Positions 61,468 through 64,000 of a DNA stretch of 64,000 nt are shown piece after piece. The notes below the pieces were generated by a model. The model made no database searches. It was not told where the DNA came from and was given only the letters and a program-made list of their open reading frames with translations. The first letter of the stretch is position 1, and every line of letters starts with the position of its first letter. The stretch spans positions 111,280 through 175,279 of the forward strand of contig NZ_MTAZ01000005.1 of assembly GCF_002150785.1 (NCBI RefSeq). Direction: 5' to 3'. A program made the position numbers and the translations under genes. This stretch comes from Arenibacter amylolyticus (lineage in GTDB: Bacteria; Bacteroidota; Bacteroidia; Flavobacteriales; Flavobacteriaceae).

Positions 61468-62622
61468 CTACCTTGCCCTTTCCAAATACAAATACCCCTG
61501 ATGGCTTTTATTGAGGTCCTTCATATCCACAATGTAGAAATAGACACCATTTGGAAGGCCTTGATCCCGATTAATGACTAGGTTGTTAATATTGGAGTAG
61601 CCCGTAAAACCGTTGGTATAGTTCTTTTCTTCGTAGACTTTTAGTCCATTCCTATCAAAGATCCTTAGCATGTAGTCTTTGGATGATTCTAGACCTTCCA
61701 GTTTAAGAAAATCATTTACCCCATCCCCATTCGGAGTTACTAGGTAATTGTCTAGTGTAGGAGCTTCGTCTGTTGTGGAAACGCTGCCAAAGGTAATAAC
61801 GGCATAGTCTGAGGGGGTAAATCTTTTGGATACCAATATTCCTAAATCCAGGCTACCCACTACTGAGGTGGTCCCAAGGTTCACCCAAGCTTCCTGGGAA
61901 ATGCTCCATCCAACTGGTACAATATGGGCAACATTCTGTGTTAAGGCGGCAATATCACTATTCGGATTCCAGCTTATTTGAATGGTTGAGGGCAAATTGG
62001 CTTCCAGATGCCAAAATTCTTTGGTGCTGATGTTTATTATGGAATCTAGTTTTTGGCTGGTATCAAATCCTGGAAACGGATTGGAGGGTTGCGCTACATT
62101 AGCCCGATAATAGGCACATTTTACAATGGCATTGATGCCGCTACTGTTTAGGTCTAGTGCTCGGAGCTGGGAGGCATCTCCAACGGGAAAATCAAAATTT
62201 CGAACCTGGTTGGCGGTAACATAACCGTCTACTTTGGAAAAATCTGTTACTCCCACGTAATCTGCCTCCTCCAAAAAATTAAGAAATACATCTTGCTGGG
62301 GTCTTGGAGTAATAATATTCCCGATTATAAAATTGGTATTGTGTAGAACGTTTATCCCGGTATCTAGCTGAAGCCCTTGCTCATTGGCAATCTCCATATC
62401 GTAAAAAGTAGGCGCAAATGCGCCGGATACCCTAAGGAGGTCATTGCCGTAGAATCCTGCTAGGCCCAGATTTTGGTCAAATGCGGCATTGTTGATCAGG
62501 TTGGTGTGAAAGCCAATCTGGCCCTGCTGGTGGATTCGGATATTGCCGATATTGTACATAGCCGTTTGGGCCTGTAGACCTAGGCTGAACAAAATGGCGA
62601 AGATGCTGTGTGCCTTTTTCAT
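61468..62622 (-). CDS. T9SS-sorted surface protein with gliding-motility-type C-terminal domain (CHU_C)
   Basis: The 384-residue protein has a signal peptide (HSIFAILFSLGLQAQ), a beta-rich body of about 270 residues, and a C-terminal domain of about 90 residues: NYLVTPNGDGVNDFLKLEGL, MLRIFDRNGLKVYEEKNYTNGFTG and LPNGVYFYIVDMKD with YLYLER at the end. This is the gliding-motility-associated (CHU_C, type B) sorting signal that sends proteins through the T9SS and anchors them outside. It starts 19 bases after the stop of the fibre-like gene, so the two are an operon. The body domain is not recognised. Confidence 0.9.
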   Translation of the reverse strand: MKKAHSIFAILFSLGLQAQTAMYNIGNIRIHQQGQIGFHTNLINNAAFDQNLGLAGFYGNDLLRVSGAFAPTFYDMEIANEQGLQLDTGINVLHNTNFIIGNIITPRPQQDVFLNFLEEADYVGVTDFSKVDGYVTANQVRNFDFPVGDASQLRALDLNSSGINAIVKCAYYRANVAQPSNPFPGFDTSQKLDSIINISTKEFWHLEANLPSTIQISWNPNSDIAALTQNVAHIVPVGWSISQEAWVNLGTTSVVGSLDLGILVSKRFTPSDYAVITFGSVSTTDEAPTLDNYLVTPNGDGVNDFLKLEGLESSKDYMLRIFDRNGLKVYEEKNYTNGFTGYSNINNLVINRDQGLPNGVYFYIVDMKDLNKSHQGYLYLERAR

Positions 62623-62641
62623 TTTTCTAATTGGACTTGGG

Positions 62642-64000
62642 CTACTTATTATTCTTTGATTCCTGCTTGTTGTTGAGGAGCGACCGTATTTCTTGCAAGT
62701 CCTGTTTTATGGAGCTTAACTCATTGGAGAGGCTAGCGTTCTCTTTTTTTAGTTGTTCAATTTTCTTTTCCTGCTCGATAGTATGCAGGTACAACTCCTC
62801 AATTTTTTCTAGGTTCTGTAGGTTGGATTCACTCAAGTTCCAAAAGCCATCTGCTTTCACCTCGGCTGCCGACTTAATCCCTGGGAGGTGATGGTGCTTT
62901 TTTACAAAAGCTTCAATTTCCAACAGACTTTTAAATTGGTAAGTGTTGTCTATGGAGGAGGTCCCCTCAAAATATTTTTGGAAAACGTAGTCGGGGAGAA
63001 CTAAGTTTCCATTTAATAATATATCGGCACCAACGGAGAGACCTGCTGTTGTGGTAATTGCTAGATTGAAATTTGGGAGTATTTTTGATCCAGCTATGGC
63101 AGCGCCAGCATTAATGTCAGCATCAAGGATGGTTCCATTTAATATTTTGGCGGAGGTGATGGCGTTATTGGCGATGACGGTTGCATTTGTAAGACCTGTG
63201 ACATCACCTGAGAGGGGGTCGACATTAAAATCATTACCACTTTGAGAAAGCCCAATGCCCGCGTTTAAAATTGTCCCGCCAGCATCTATTGCTGGTGCCC
63301 ATACGGTTCCGTTCCATTTTAATACCTGATCGGTTGCAGCCCCCATTTGGTCGATGTCTTCCCCTAAAATAGTGGCATTCAAAATCTTTGCGGAGGTGAT
63401 GGCGTTATCGGCGATTACGGTTGCATTTGTTGGTCCTGTCACCTCCCCGGCAAGGTCGTCAACCGAAAAGTCGTTTCCAGTCAGTGTGAGTCCGCTTCCC
63501 GCCGTGTATGCAGCGCCCCCCGCATCTATTGCTGGTGCCCATACGGTTCCGTTCCATTTTAATACCTGATCGGTTGCAGCCCCCATTTGGCCGATGTCTT
63601 CCCCTAAAATAGTGCCATTCAAAATCTTTGCGGAGGTGATGGCGTTATTGGCGATTACGGTTGCATTTGTTGGTCCTGTCACATCACCTGATAGGGGATC
63701 GACATCAAAATCATTTCCATTTTGAGAAAGCCCATCACCCGCATTCACTATTGTTCCAGCTGCTTCTGTTGCAGGAGCCCAAACAGATCCGTTCCATTTT
63801 AATACTTGATCTGTTGCAGCACCCATTTGGTTAATGTCTTCCCCCTGGATACTTCTATCAAAAATTTCCGAACTTGTAATTCCTCCTAACTTAACTTTTA
63901 ACGGTTGGGTATCCCCATCTCCTTCTATGGTGGTATTGTCTACCGCAACGGTGCTTCCTCCACCGGGTAGCGCCGACAAATCTACGGATCCGTTAAAGGC
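62642..64000 (-). CDS. Repetitive fibre-like surface protein, 5' end beyond the window
   Basis: The frame is open at the right edge (AFNGSVDLSALPGGGST), so 452 C-terminal residues are visible. Three 80-residue repeats and a shorter fourth follow one another, each with QMGAATDQVLKWNG, VWAP, GLSQNGNDF, VDPLSGDVTG, TNATVIANNAITSAKILNGT. Gly/Asn/Thr-rich repeats of this type form beta-helical or trimeric fibres. The C-terminus has a globular part (YQFKSLLEIEAFVKKHHHLP, GIKSAAEVKADG) and a coiled coil (KIEELYLHTIEQEKKIEQLK), resembling the C-termini of tail-fibre-domain proteins in Bacteroidota. It heads an operon with a T9SS-sorted protein. An adhesin or fibre role is inferred. Confidence 0.85.
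   Translation of the reverse strand, partial: AFNGSVDLSALPGGGSTVAVDNTTIEGDGDTQPLKVKLGGITSSEIFDRSIQGEDINQMGAATDQVLKWNGSVWAPATEAAGTIVNAGDGLSQNGNDFDVDPLSGDVTGPTNATVIANNAITSAKILNGTILGEDIGQMGAATDQVLKWNGTVWAPAIDAGGAAYTAGSGLTLTGNDFSVDDLAGEVTGPTNATVIADNAITSAKILNATILGEDIDQMGAATDQVLKWNGTVWAPAIDAGGTILNAGIGLSQSGNDFNVDPLSGDVTGLTNATVIANNAITSAKILNGTILDADINAGAAIAGSKILPNFNLAITTTAGLSVGADILLNGNLVLPDYVFQKYFEGTSSIDNTYQFKSLLEIEAFVKKHHHLPGIKSAAEVKADGFWNLSESNLQNLEKIEELYLHTIEQEKKIEQLKKENASLSNELSSIKQDLQEIRSLLNNKQESKNNK
63121..63960. repeat. Tandem 240-bp DNA repeats inside the fibre gene
   Basis: Matching sequence recurs at an exact 240-base step, for example GCATCTATTGCTGGTGCCCA at 63282 and 63522, a diverged copy at 63762, and CGGAGGTGATGGCGTTAT at 63151, 63391 and 63631. 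The two central copies differ by only a few substitutions over about 180 bases; the outer copies are more diverged. This points to recent duplication or gene conversion. Confidence 0.92.

Noticed and set aside
1..64000. tRNA, rRNA, insertion sequence, prophage or plasmid genes
   Set aside because: None was recognised by eye on either strand; a covariance-model scan could not be run.

Overview
The window looks like a chromosomal segment of a Bacteroidota bacterium, most likely a marine or surface-living member of the Flavobacteriaceae. The evidence is SusC/SusD genes, type IX secretion parts (PorT, the DUF5103 plug protein, a gliding-type C-terminal sorting domain), a primary sigma factor without region 1.1, flavobacterial gene pairs (ubiE-porT, a BamA-like gene divergent from a TrmH-type methylase), Na+-NQR, and promoters of the Bacteroidota TAnnTTTG type. 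I see no tRNA, rRNA, transposase, integrase, CRISPR array or prophage.

Region 1 (1-9.2 kb) is accessory metabolism. It holds the end of a secreted-type metallophosphoesterase, two polytopic membrane proteins (one like the ferric-reductase/MsrQ fold), and an AraC-type regulator divergent from a tight operon of a DHDPS/NAL-superfamily lyase, a sodium:solute symporter and a membrane-embedded PHP phosphoesterase. A secreted glycerophosphodiesterase-like protein and an ankyrin lipoprotein lie on the other strand. The layout suggests uptake and cleavage of a keto acid or sugar acid, but the substrate cannot be read from sequence.

Region 2 (9.3-32.5 kb) is mostly housekeeping: a GH3-family adenylating enzyme, a zinc-peptidase-like protein, ypdA-rpe, a DEAD-box helicase, rpoD, rpsO-pnp, fbaA-accD, a BamA/TamA-like barrel, a TrmH methylase, ubiE-porT, trkA-trkH, a desaturase-aspartate aminotransferase pair and rsmG. 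Many leaders carry an exact TAnnTTTG -7 box, and many 3' ends carry clear intrinsic terminators.

Region 3 (32.6-43.1 kb) is the most interesting block: SusC, SusD, a 1102-residue lipoprotein with about 14 calcium-loop FG-GAP/VCBS repeats and an ASPIC/UnbV domain, and a seven-heme c-type cytochrome, all on the + strand. The block is bracketed by two terminator hairpins that match at 22 of 25 core bases.

Region 4 (43.1-58.3 kb) has pruA, apaG, the T9SS plug protein, the complete nqrABCDEF operon followed by a 119-residue unknown protein and apbE (the flavin transferase that loads NqrB and NqrC), then a SAM methyltransferase, map and gpmI.

Region 5 (58.5-64 kb) has a secreted ankyrin protein, a 55-residue membrane protein, an M48 peptidase, a Tat-exported M15 peptidase, and a gene pair encoding a long repetitive surface fibre (80-residue units from near-identical 240-bp DNA repeats, cut by the window edge) and a T9SS-sorted partner.
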